This document shows, one piece after another, positions 59,001-64,000 of a DNA stretch of 64,000 nt. The notes below the pieces were generated by a model, which searched no databases, was not told the origin of the DNA, and saw nothing but the letters and a program-made list of their open reading frames with translations. Source of the DNA: Thauera sp. K11. GTDB taxonomy: Bacteria > Pseudomonadota > Gammaproteobacteria > Burkholderiales > Rhodocyclaceae. The translations under genes were made by a program, and so were the position numbers. Location: the NCBI RefSeq assembly GCF_002354895.1, contig NZ_CP023439.1:2108001-2172000 (forward strand). The letters are read 5' to 3'. The first letter of the stretch is position 1, and every line of letters starts with the position of its first letter.

Positions 59001-62000
59001 GACGTCCTGGTAGGTGCCATCCTGGTAGTAGCTGTACCAGGTGGCGACGAAGCCGTCGGCCAAGCCGGCCACCGCGACCGCGCTTTGCTCGTTCTGGGCA
59101 CCGGTGTTCACCTGGAACTCGCCACCCGCCGGCACGCCGCTGGCATCGAAGCGCTGGCCGAAGACGCCCCAACTGCTGCCATCCTGCCCACTGGATTGCC
59201 ACAGCACGACGTAGCCGCCGTCACCCAGGCCGGCCACCGCGGGCGCGCTCTGGCCGTTCGGCGTATAGCTGTTGACCTGGAATTCGCTGCCTACCGGCAC
59301 GCCCTTGGCGTCGTAGCGCTGGCCATGCACGCCGTCGCCCCAGCCGTCCTGGCCGCTCGAGGTCCATACCACAACGTAGCCGCCGTCGGCGAGGCGGGCG
59401 ATGGCCGCTTCGTCCTGGGTGCCGGGCTCGAAGGTGTTGACGCGCTCGTTGGCGAACAGCGGCTGGGCGCCGTCGGCATCCGGCGTGACGTTGATGGTCA
59501 CGATCTTGGGCACGCTGGTGCCGCCGGCGCCGTCCGAGACGCTGATCGCGATGCTGCGGCTGGCGACCGGCGCGGACGAGGTGTTGGCGTAGGTCAGGCT
59601 CTCGATCAGCTTTTCCACCGCCGTCGGCGTGGCGGAGGCGTTGAAGCGGATCACCAGGTCGGCGCCGTTGGCACCGGCACTGAGAATGGTGCCGATGACG
59701 GTACCGCCGTAGCTCACCGTATTGCCCGCCACGCCGATCTGGTCCGCTCCGCTGCCCTGGTGGCGTATGCCGAGCTGGTCCTGCGCGGGCACGTCTTCCG
59801 GCAGTTGTGCGTAGGTGATGCTGCCGTAGCCCGAAACGACGCTGACCCACAGGCTGCCGCCGTCGAAGTTGGCGGAATCGGCGTCGATCAGGTTGACGCC
59901 CGGATCGATGATCTGCGGCGCCGCATTGACCAGCGCCTCGCCGAAGGTCACGGAAGAGGCCAGGTCGAGCAGCTCCGGCGCGGCCGAGCGGGTGATCGAG
60001 CCGGCCTCGCCGAGCAGTTGGTGGAACACGCCGTAGGTACTCGCGGTGCCGCCCTGCTCCTGGTTGTAGCCGGCCCACGCGACGACGAAGTTGCTGCCCC
60101 CCAGCGCGGCGATGGCGGGCTGGTATTGCGTGCTGTCGGTGGTGCTGTTGACCAGGAAGGTGCCGTCGATCTTGTTGCCGGCGAAGTCGAACTTCTGCGC
60201 CACGATGTCGTAGCCGCTACCGCCCAGGCTGTAGTAGCTGTCCCAGGTGACGACGAAACCGTCGCCCACCACGGCGACGCGCGCATGGTTGCTGTAGTTG
60301 GACGACGTATCCGCCGTGCTCACCAGCAACTCGCCGCCGGCCTTGCCGCCCGAGGCGTCGAAGCGCTGCGCGTACACCGCGCTGTTGTAGTGCCACACGG
60401 CGACGAAACCGCCGCCCGGCAGGCCCGCCACGTCCGGCCCCTGCTGGTTGCCGGTCTCGGTGGTATTGACCTTGATCTCGCCGCCAAGCTTGCTGCCGTC
60501 GGCGGCAAAACGCTGCGCGACGATGCCGTAGCCGCTGGCATCGCCGCTGCTGTCGGTCCAGATCGCGACGAAGCCGCCGCCTTCGAGCGCGGCCAGCCGC
60601 GGCTGGGACTGGGTATTGGACACCTGCGTATTGAGCGTGAATTCGCCGCCGAGCGGCGTGCCGTCGGCCGCGTAGCGCTGGCCGAGCACGTCGTAGTAGC
60701 TCCCGCCGGTGTTGTTGTAGTAGCTCGAATAGGCGATGACGAAGCTGCCGTCGGCCAGGCCGAGCACGGCGGGTTCGTCCTGGGTGCTGGAGGTCGAGGT
60801 GTTGACCTGGAATTCCCCGCTCTGCGGCGTGCCGTCCGCACCGTAGCGTTGCGCATAGACGCCGTAGCCGCTGCCATCCTGGTTGCTGCTGGCCCAGACG
60901 ACGACGAAGCCGCCATTCTGCAGGCCGGCGACCGTCGGCTGGTTCTGCTCGTTCAGGGTGTGGCTGTTGACCTGGAACTCGGGTCCGATGGCGCTGCCGT
61001 CGGCGGCGTAGCGCTGGGCGAACACGCCCTGGCCGCTGCCGTCCTGGCCGCCGGCCGACACCCAGGCGATGACGTAGCCGCCGTCGTTGGCGCCGAACAG
61101 GCGCCCCACCGCGGGGCTGCCCTGGTCGCCGGCCTCGTAGCCGTTGCTCTGCTGCTGGCCGAGCAGGAACTGCGGAGCGGCGGGATCGGCTTCGGGCGCG
61201 ATCTGGATGACGACGTCGCTGTTGCCGCTGGCAACGTTGGCGGCGTCGCGCACGTTGATCCGGATCGTGCGGTTGGGATTGGGGCCGTCCGAGGTGTTGC
61301 TGTAGACCAGGTTCTCGATCACGCGCTCGATCGCCTGCGCGGTCGCAGCGCCGTTGAAGACGATTTCCAGGCCGGCGCCATTGACGCCGTCGAGGCCGGC
61401 ACTGACGGTGCCGATGACGCTTCCTTCGTAAAGCACGGTGCTGCCGGAAAGCCCGACTTCTCCGGCGCCGCTGCCCTGGTTGCGGATGCCGAGCTGGTCG
61501 TCGACGCGGCCGGTGGAGCTGAGGTAGCCGACGGTGAGCTTGCCGCCGTCGAAACCGTTGCTGCCGTTGTAGTCGAGCGCCACTGCGCCATCGATCAGCA
61601 CGCCGGCCTGGGCCTGGCTCTCTCCGATCTGCAGCGTGGTCTCCACGTCATCGAGCACCAGCGCGGGCAGCGAGGGGCTGCTGCTCTGGATGCGGATCTG
61701 CACGGTGGTGGCGTCGCTGACGCCGCCGTCGCCATCAAACAGACGGAAAGCCAGGTAGCGGTCGGTGGTGCCGGTCGGCGGCGTGCTGTTCTGGTAGCTG
61801 ACGTTCTCGATCAGCGCGCGCACCGCGGCCGCGCCGGCATTGGCGTTGAGGCTCACCAGCAGGGTCGCGGCGCCGCTGCCGCCGCCGCTGAAGGTGCCGA
61901 TGACCGTGCCGCCGTAACTCACCGTATTGCCCGCCACGCCGATCTGGCCGGCGCCGTTGCCCTGGTGGCGGATTGCCAGCGCTTCGCCGGCGCTGGCGCC

Positions 62001-64000
62001 GTTGAGCAGTTGCACGGCCAGTTGGCCGCCGGCGAAATCGGCCGAATCGACGTCCATCACCGCGACGTCACCGTCGATGATCTGCGCATTGCCGGCGTAC
62101 AGGGGGCTTGCCGCGTCGCTCGTCAGCGTCAGCAGGGTGCGCACGTCGTCGATGAGCGGCGCCGCACTGTTGCGCACGAAGTCCGCCGCGTCGCCGAAGA
62201 TCTGCTGGCGGATGTCGTAGCCGTTGCCACCGCCGGCGCTGGTGCCGTAGTCGGCATAGACGACCACGTAGTTGCCGTTGCCGAGGTCGGCGACGGCAGG
62301 CTGGTACTCGGTGCTGTTGGTGGCCGACGACAGCTTGCGCTCGTCATCGACAGGCAGGCCGGTGGCACCGTATTCGCGCAGGTAGACGTCGCCCGTGGTG
62401 CCGCTGCCAGAAACGTCGTAATTGTCGTTGTACCAGGTGACGACGAAGCCGCCGGTGGACAATGCGGTGACGTCGGCCTGGTACTGGCCGCCGTTGGTGC
62501 TCTGGTTCACCAGGAATTCGCCGCCGGCCTTGCTGCCGTCGGCATTGAAGCGCTGCCCGAAGACGCCCCAGCCCGAACCGTCCTGGCCGTTGGCGGGCCA
62601 GATGACGACGAAGCCGCCGTCGACCAGCGTGGCGACGTGCGGGCCGTTGCCGCCCGAACTGCTGCTCTGGCTGCCGGCGGTAGTGGTGTTGACGAGGAAG
62701 GTACTGCCGAAGGTGCCGGTCGCACTGTCGTAGATGCGGCCGAACACCCCGTCGCCGCTGCCGTCGTTGCTGCCGCTGTCGTTCCAGACCACGATCAGAT
62801 CGCCGCCGGCGCGGGCGGCGACGTCCGGCTGGTATTGCGCGCCCGGCTGCGCCGTGGCCGCGCCGGGCACGGTGCTGACCCGGGTCTCGCCGCCAGCCGG
62901 CGTGCCGGCGTTGGTGAAGCGCTGCACGTAGATGTCGAAGCTGCTGCCACCGCTCTGGCTGGAACTCCAGACCACGGCGTAACCGCCGTCATAGGCGGCA
63001 ACCGCGCCGCCGGACTGGTTGCCGTTGGTCGTGGTGTTGGCGACGAAGTTGCTGCCGAGGGCGCTCCCGTCGGCCGCGAAGCGCTGGCCGATGATGCCCC
63101 AGCCCGAACCGTCGGCGCCGCCGGTGTCCTGCCACACGACGACGAAGCCGCCGTCGGACAGGGCAGCCGCGCGCGGCTGCTCCTGCATGCCGGAGACCGC
63201 GTCATTGATGCGGAATTCGGCGCCCAGCGGCGTGCCGTTGCTGGTGAAGCGCTGGCCGTAGATGCCGTCGCCGGAACCGTCCTGTCCGCTGGACTGCCAC
63301 ATGACGACGTAGCCGCCGTCAGCCAGCACGACGATCTCGGGTTCGCTCTGCGTGCTCTCGACGTAGCTGTTGACCCGCTCTTCCCCATGCACCGCGGCAG
63401 CGGTATCGAGGTCGAGCGCAATGTTGATATTCACCGTGCGGGCCGCACTGACGCCGCCGTCGCCATCGGCGATGCGCAGCCCGATCGTGCGCGTCTGGCC
63501 CGGCTTGTCCGCGGTGGTGGCATAAGTCAGGTTCTGGATCAGCGCCTCGACCGCATCGACGGTAGCCGCGGCATTGAACAGCACCGCGAGGTTGGCGCCG
63601 TCGGCGCCATCGGCGCCGGCCGCGATGGTGCCGATGACGATGCCGCCGTAGCTCACCGTGTTGCCGGCGACGCCGATCTGGCCGGCGCCGTTGCCCTCGT
63701 GGCGCACGCCGAGCTGATCGGTGGCCTCGCCATACTGGACGTAGAAGAGGTCGAGCCGCCCGCCGCCGAAGTCGGTCGAATCGAGATCGACCAGGCTGAC
63801 CGCGGCATCAATGAGTTGCGGCGCGGTGCTGGCCGCAACCTCGCCAAAGCTGACGGTGGCGGCAAGGTCGGTCAGCACCGGCGCGGCACTGGTGCGCGCC
63901 AGCGCCGCGGCGTCACCGAAGACGTTCTGGAAGATCTCGTAGGTGTTGTTGCCGCCGTTGGCGGTGGGCTGGTAGGCCGAATAGACGACGACGAAGTTGC
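50007..64000 (-). CDS. Giant type I-secreted protein with propeller modules and 19 PKD repeats, 5' end outside window
   Basis: The frame is open from the right edge to the TGA at 50007, giving at least 4,663 residues without the N-terminus. In N-to-C order it has four ~390-residue modules, each with seven repeats of the type DGGFVVVW…QDGSG.GVFGQRYDA.G (about 63390–62190, 61155–60010, 59443–58320, 57770–56570), probably seven-bladed propellers. They are separated by cadherin-like domains containing DQLGIRNQGSG and GNTVSYGGTVIGT. One further Ig/cadherin-like domain (56570–56235) precedes 19 PKD-type repeats (56235–50690) with YTIDWGDGS and HVYADDG. A ~225-residue C-terminal domain (DLSRFYLNDDG, ending NPLDL) has no membrane anchor and resembles a type I secretion target domain. 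No GGxGxDxxx RTX nonapeptides are visible. It is upstream of the ABC/HlyD genes and so is their probable substrate, a surface adhesin or matrix protein. Confidence 0.88.
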   Translation of the reverse strand, partial: NFVVVYSAYQPTANGGNNTYEIFQNVFGDAAALARTSAAPVLTDLAATVSFGEVAASTAPQLIDAAVSLVDLDSTDFGGGRLDLFYVQYGEATDQLGVRHEGNGAGQIGVAGNTVSYGGIVIGTIAAGADGADGANLAVLFNAAATVDAVEALIQNLTYATTADKPGQTRTIGLRIADGDGGVSAARTVNINIALDLDTAAAVHGEERVNSYVESTQSEPEIVVLADGGYVVMWQSSGQDGSGDGIYGQRFTSNGTPLGAEFRINDAVSGMQEQPRAAALSDGGFVVVWQDTGGADGSGWGIIGQRFAADGSALGSNFVANTTTNGNQSGGAVAAYDGGYAVVWSSSQSGGSSFDIYVQRFTNAGTPAGGETRVSTVPGAATAQPGAQYQPDVAARAGGDLIVVWNDSGSNDGSGDGVFGRIYDSATGTFGSTFLVNTTTAGSQSSSSGGNGPHVATLVDGGFVVIWPANGQDGSGWGVFGQRFNADGSKAGGEFLVNQSTNGGQYQADVTALSTGGFVVTWYNDNYDVSGSGTTGDVYLREYGATGLPVDDERKLSSATNSTEYQPAVADLGNGNYVVVYADYGTSAGGGNGYDIRQQIFGDAADFVRNSAAPLIDDVRTLLTLTSDAASPLYAGNAQIIDGDVAVMDVDSADFAGGQLAVQLLNGASAGEALAIRHQGNGAGQIGVAGNTVSYGGTVIGTFSGGGSGAATLLVSLNANAGAAAVRALIENVSYQNSTPPTGTTDRYLAFRLFDGDGGVSDATTVQIRIQSSSPSLPALVLDDVETTLQIGESQAQAGVLIDGAVALDYNGSNGFDGGKLTVGYLSSTGRVDDQLGIRNQGSGAGEVGLSGSTVLYEGSVIGTVSAGLDGVNGAGLEIVFNGAATAQAIERVIENLVYSNTSDGPNPNRTIRINVRDAANVASGNSDVVIQIAPEADPAAPQFLLGQQQSNGYEAGDQGSPAVGRLFGANDGGYVIAWVSAGGQDGSGQGVFAQRYAADGSAIGPEFQVNSHTLNEQNQPTVAGLQNGGFVVVWASSNQDGSGYGVYAQRYGADGTPQSGEFQVNTSTSSTQDEPAVLGLADGSFVIAYSSYYNNTGGSYYDVLGQRYAADGTPLGGEFTLNTQVSNTQSQPRLAALEGGGFVAIWTDSSGDASGYGIVAQRFAADGSKLGGEIKVNTTETGNQQGPDVAGLPGGGFVAVWHYNSAVYAQRFDASGGKAGGELLVSTADTSSNYSNHARVAVVGDGFVVTWDSYYSLGGSGYDIVAQKFDFAGNKIDGTFLVNSTTDSTQYQPAIAALGGSNFVVAWAGYNQEQGGTASTYGVFHQLLGEAGSITRSAAPELLDLASSVTFGEALVNAAPQIIDPGVNLIDADSANFDGGSLWVSVVSGYGSITYAQLPEDVPAQDQLGIRHQGSGADQIGVAGNTVSYGGTVIGTILSAGANGADLVIRFNASATPTAVEKLIESLTYANTSSAPVASRSIAISVSDGAGGTSVPKIVTINVTPDADGAQPLFANERVNTFEPGTQDEAAIARLADGGYVVVWTSSGQDGWGDGVHGQRYDAKGVPVGSEFQVNSYTPNGQSAPAVAGLGDGGYVVLWQSSGQDGSSWGVFGQRFDASGVPAGGEFQVNTGAQNEQSAVAVAGLADGFVATWYSYYQDGTYQDVYFQRFDAAGNKLGAETRANTSAGYENSYQGTPAITAFADGSFVIVWRGDGGQDGSGYGVFGQRYAADGSALGAEFQVNSHGADNQYEPDVAVLADGGFVVVWRSDSQDGSGAGVFGQRYDASGNAVGAEFRVNTGTSGNQYQPSVSALSHGGFVVAWNDDSRTYAQQFDAAGARIDHPLRVDTLDNNSNANLPAVLGLDNGAFVTVWRDYDYGTGSHNVYQQLFGSPGDFAHSANPELVDVATSVVFRENLINTAPQLIDPSVGLFDADSADFDGGILEVDYLTGYGALDQLGLEGLDHQDQLGIRNQGAGTNEIGVSGTTVSFEGTIIGTIVSNGQNGAKLTVMFNANATSEAVERVIENLTYANTVSNPIASRTVSIRVTDGDGGASVARTVRIDVVAETDGAVPHGLEKTVNTTVANEQSAPAVAVLADGGYVVVWQSYGQDATSTWGVYGQRYDADDNPVGGEFRVNTTTAGGQYEAQVVGLAGGGYAVVWRSDGQDGSGAGVYGQRYAADGSAIGGEFRINTTTSSNQYQPSIAADADDGFVVAWYHDAYSAGNTEYADIFFQRYDAGGNPAGAETRANPSLGSTFIYQSQPDITWLDNGGFVVVWTDTSGTDGNGQGVFGQVFDASGNAVGGAFQANAYITGAQQNPAVAALKDGGFVVVWESEGQDLSSTGIYGQRFDAAGAKLGAEFRVNTTVSSTQYQPDVVGLENGGWVVTWTDAYGASSGGYDVFVQQYDAAGRAVDGETRVNNYTPSTQYEPAIAATPDGGFVVAYSGYTYSGDGNGDGVPDGGSDSYDIRLQRFSNTAPEITDVSVNGLEEAVIVLDYALFEAGFSDEDGQSLQAIRITTLPANGILRLDGVAIVPGQEIGLSALQGGLLTYQGETDFFGLDQFLWTGSDGVAFAATPVATNITLANVNDGPRLEAGANDTAAEGTWFYHTIAIGDPDPEGHRVTVSWGDGSPDTVFSTSSANPGISHVYADDGSYTVTVTVDDQQGQANSIETDSFDVAVANVAPTIAPFGGNSVVQGEVYTLGLGTPYDPGTDTVTEYRIDWGDGSDPQIIAAAELPPGGIVTHSYTAAGGKTIRVTLVDEDGVHSNAGTKSITVAAPAEVITVDAGNDVTVLEGSYFQKIISFDDPTDQGAAGRSYTVTWGDGQTTSGYVAAGQSSFVIGHTYADDAAGYEVTVTVDDDGQQGSDSFTVQVNNVAPTISLGGNPSVAEGSPYALTLFTPSDPGADTVQQYVIRWGDGSEQTIAAADLPADRIVTHVYADGDANQTIEVDLVDEDGTWVNAGSRGVHVYDVAPTLALAGAGSVDEGSPYTLELGAIADPGLDTVTQYRIDWGDGTVENFTAAEIAAQSARTHVYQDGGAGGTDYTISVALVDEDGTHANAGSKTLTVANVAPVLALSGADDIDEGGSYVLAIAATDPAGAADPLSYTIDWGDGSAVQTLTAAELAALGGNVAHVFADDEDGPVNATARSIVVTVSDGDGGSHSLAKAVTVHNVAPTVALGGAGSVDEGSPYTLELGAIVDPGLDTVTQYRIDWGDGTVENFTAAEIAAQSARTHVYQDGGTGGTDYAISVALVDEDGTHANAGSKTITVANVAPVLALSGADDIDEGGSYLLAIAATDPAGAADPLSYTIDWGDGSAVQTLTAAELAALGGNVAHVFADDEDGPVNATARTITVTASDGDGGVAQQSRSVTVHNVAPTLALSGAAGQVQGTAYALTLGAVSDPGLDTVTAYVVDWGDGTVGVFDSAGEVTHTYAGTGDYTISVSLADEDGTHAGVATRTVSITAPTATLSFEAGADASIDEGETFTRNIVFSDGEDNGAAGWSYSIDYGDGTVVTGTTPVRSIELSHRYADGDATRTVTVTLTDEAGESVSDSFDVTVANVAPTVALSGAGSVDEGSAYVLSFGALVDPGADTATAYTLDWGDGTVQSFTAAEFAALGGNASHVYADDGSYGITLGVTDEDGSFIAGSKTVAVANVAPVLALSGADDIDEGGSYLLAIAATDPAGAADPLSYTIDWGDGSAVQTLTAAELAALGGNVAHVFADDEDGPVNATARSIVVTVSDGDGGSHSLAKAVTVHNVAPTVALGGAGSVDEGSAYVLNFGALVDPGADTATAYTLDWGDGTVQSFTAAEFAALGGNASHTYADDGNYGITLSVTDEDGSFVAGSKSVTVANVAPVLALSGADDIDEGGSYLLAIAATDPAGAADPLSYTIDWGDGSAVQTLTAAELAALGGNVAHVFADDEDGPVNATARTITVTASDGDGGVAQQSRSVTVHNVAPTLALSGAAGQVQGTAYALTLGAVSDPGLDTVTAYVVDWGDGTVGVFDSAGEVTHTYAGTGDYTISVSLADEDGTHAGVATRTVSITAPTATLSFEAGADAAIDEGETFTRSIVFSDGEDNGAAGWSYSIDYGDGTVVTGTTPVRSIELSHRYADGDATRTVTVTLTDEAGESVSDSFDVTVANVAPTVALSGAGSVDEGSAYVLSFGALVDPGADTATAYTLDWGDGTVQSFTAAEFAALGGNASHVYADDGSYGITLGVTDEDGSFIAGSKTVTVANVAPVLALSGADDIDEGGSYVLAIAATDPAGAADPLSYTIDWGDGSAVQTLTAAELAALGGNVAHVFADDEDGPVNATARSIVVTVSDGDGGSHSLAKAVTVHNVAPTVALGGAGSVDEGSAYVLNFGALVDPGADTVTAYTLDWGDGTVQSFTATEFAALGGNASHTYADDGNYGITLSVTDEDGSFVAGSKSVTVEGNVLPPETVRIGEAPTRVTSGNPNAIADAWLGDKVSAIVHKADATDAGEAWSAVNFSGTNATTLAGVDHYSGDLGVSGQSAATSSVRQEIDGREVLRIELGQAASKVTVDLSRFYLNDDGTLHAESGRLRLLDASGNVVDEATFVADSTTGGKTVSLDSTADFTAVEISAGAYDGTDFVFGAYAGAGGGFATGVYADGAGLHGSDFLVNWVEFEFQPVGTLQPNPLDL
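50690..56235 (-). repeat. Array of 19 PKD-type repeats
   Basis: Each repeat is about 90–103 residues and begins like VALSGAGSVDEGSAYVL, contains WGDG or YGDG, then HVYADDG, and ends VANVAP or VHNVAP. Several variant types alternate: a 'DDIDEGGSY' type carrying EDGPVNATAR, a 'GSVDEGS' type, an 'AGQVQGTAY' type and an 'EAGADASIDEGETF' type. DNA identity between same-type copies is very high, which indicates recent duplication or gene conversion. Confidence 0.85.
50697..54190 (-). repeat. Head-to-tail duplication of six PKD repeats, period 1,746 bp
   Basis: The segment at about 50697–52443 repeats at about 52443–54190 with a constant offset of 1,746 bases (582 codons). For instance, identical stretches start at 50965 and 52711, at 51526 and 53272, and at 52078 and 53824. 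Differences are scattered single bases. The match ends where 54190 reads GTGATGGTCTTG instead of GTGACCGACTTG. PKD units 8–13 thus equal units 14–19 in order. Confidence 0.88.

Noticed and set aside
50007..64000. Classical RTX toxin/adhesin
   Set aside because: No glycine-rich GGxGxDxxx nonapeptide tracts are visible in the part of the protein inside the window; it is assigned to type I secretion by its neighbours and C-terminal domain only.

Overview
The window is a GC-rich (roughly 70% by eye) chromosomal segment. Gene content suggests a betaproteobacterium of the Rhodocyclales/Azoarcus–Thauera–Zoogloea type: a kdpFABCDE potassium system, an AdaA–AlkA repair fusion, a RibA with a long N-terminal extension, a PEP-CTERM protein with a sigma-54 type promoter, and very large surface proteins. 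This placement is inferred from gene families; no rRNA or other marker gene is present. I see no tRNA, rRNA, CRISPR array, insertion sequence or prophage.

Left edge (1–19.7 kb, all minus strand): a four-gene surface-protein locus. In transcription order it encodes a 253-aa DUF11-like exported protein, a 958-aa DUF11-rich exported protein, a tandem hairpin with a T-tract (intrinsic terminator), a 2,512-aa chimera (signal peptide, DUF11/SdrD-like repeats, a beta-barrel-like region and an OmpA-like C-terminus), and a giant autotransporter-associated beta-strand-repeat (PATR) protein of at least 2,752 residues whose 3' end lies outside the window.

Middle (20–46 kb): glucokinase; a kdp operon preceded by a 30-aa membrane micropeptide translationally coupled to kdpF; a vapBC-type toxin–antitoxin pair with a repeated-ATATC upstream region; adaA-alkA; an MFS transporter; and a four-gene flavin-monooxygenase cluster. 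That cluster encodes a dienelactone hydrolase–SnoaL fusion, an SDR, a StyA-like oxygenase and a flavin reductase, with two AraC-type regulators alongside. It resembles the iif/ind indole-oxidation clusters. Then come pgi, ribA, a creatininase-family amidohydrolase, an unknown 89-aa protein, a DUF2905 membrane protein and an H-NS-like protein with an altered DNA-binding motif.

Right edge (46–64 kb, minus strand): a type I secretion module. A giant protein (at least 4,663 residues, 5' end outside the window) carries four seven-bladed propeller-like modules separated by cadherin-like linkers, 19 PKD-type repeats and a C-terminal secretion-type domain. It is followed by a PEP-CTERM gene with a near-consensus sigma-54 promoter, a PrtD-type ABC exporter and its HlyD-type adaptor. 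Six consecutive PKD repeats are duplicated head-to-tail with an exact 1,746-bp period.

Together the two edges suggest a cell that invests heavily in adhesion, matrix or floc formation. The interior carries core sugar metabolism, potassium homeostasis and a probable indole/aryl oxidation pathway.
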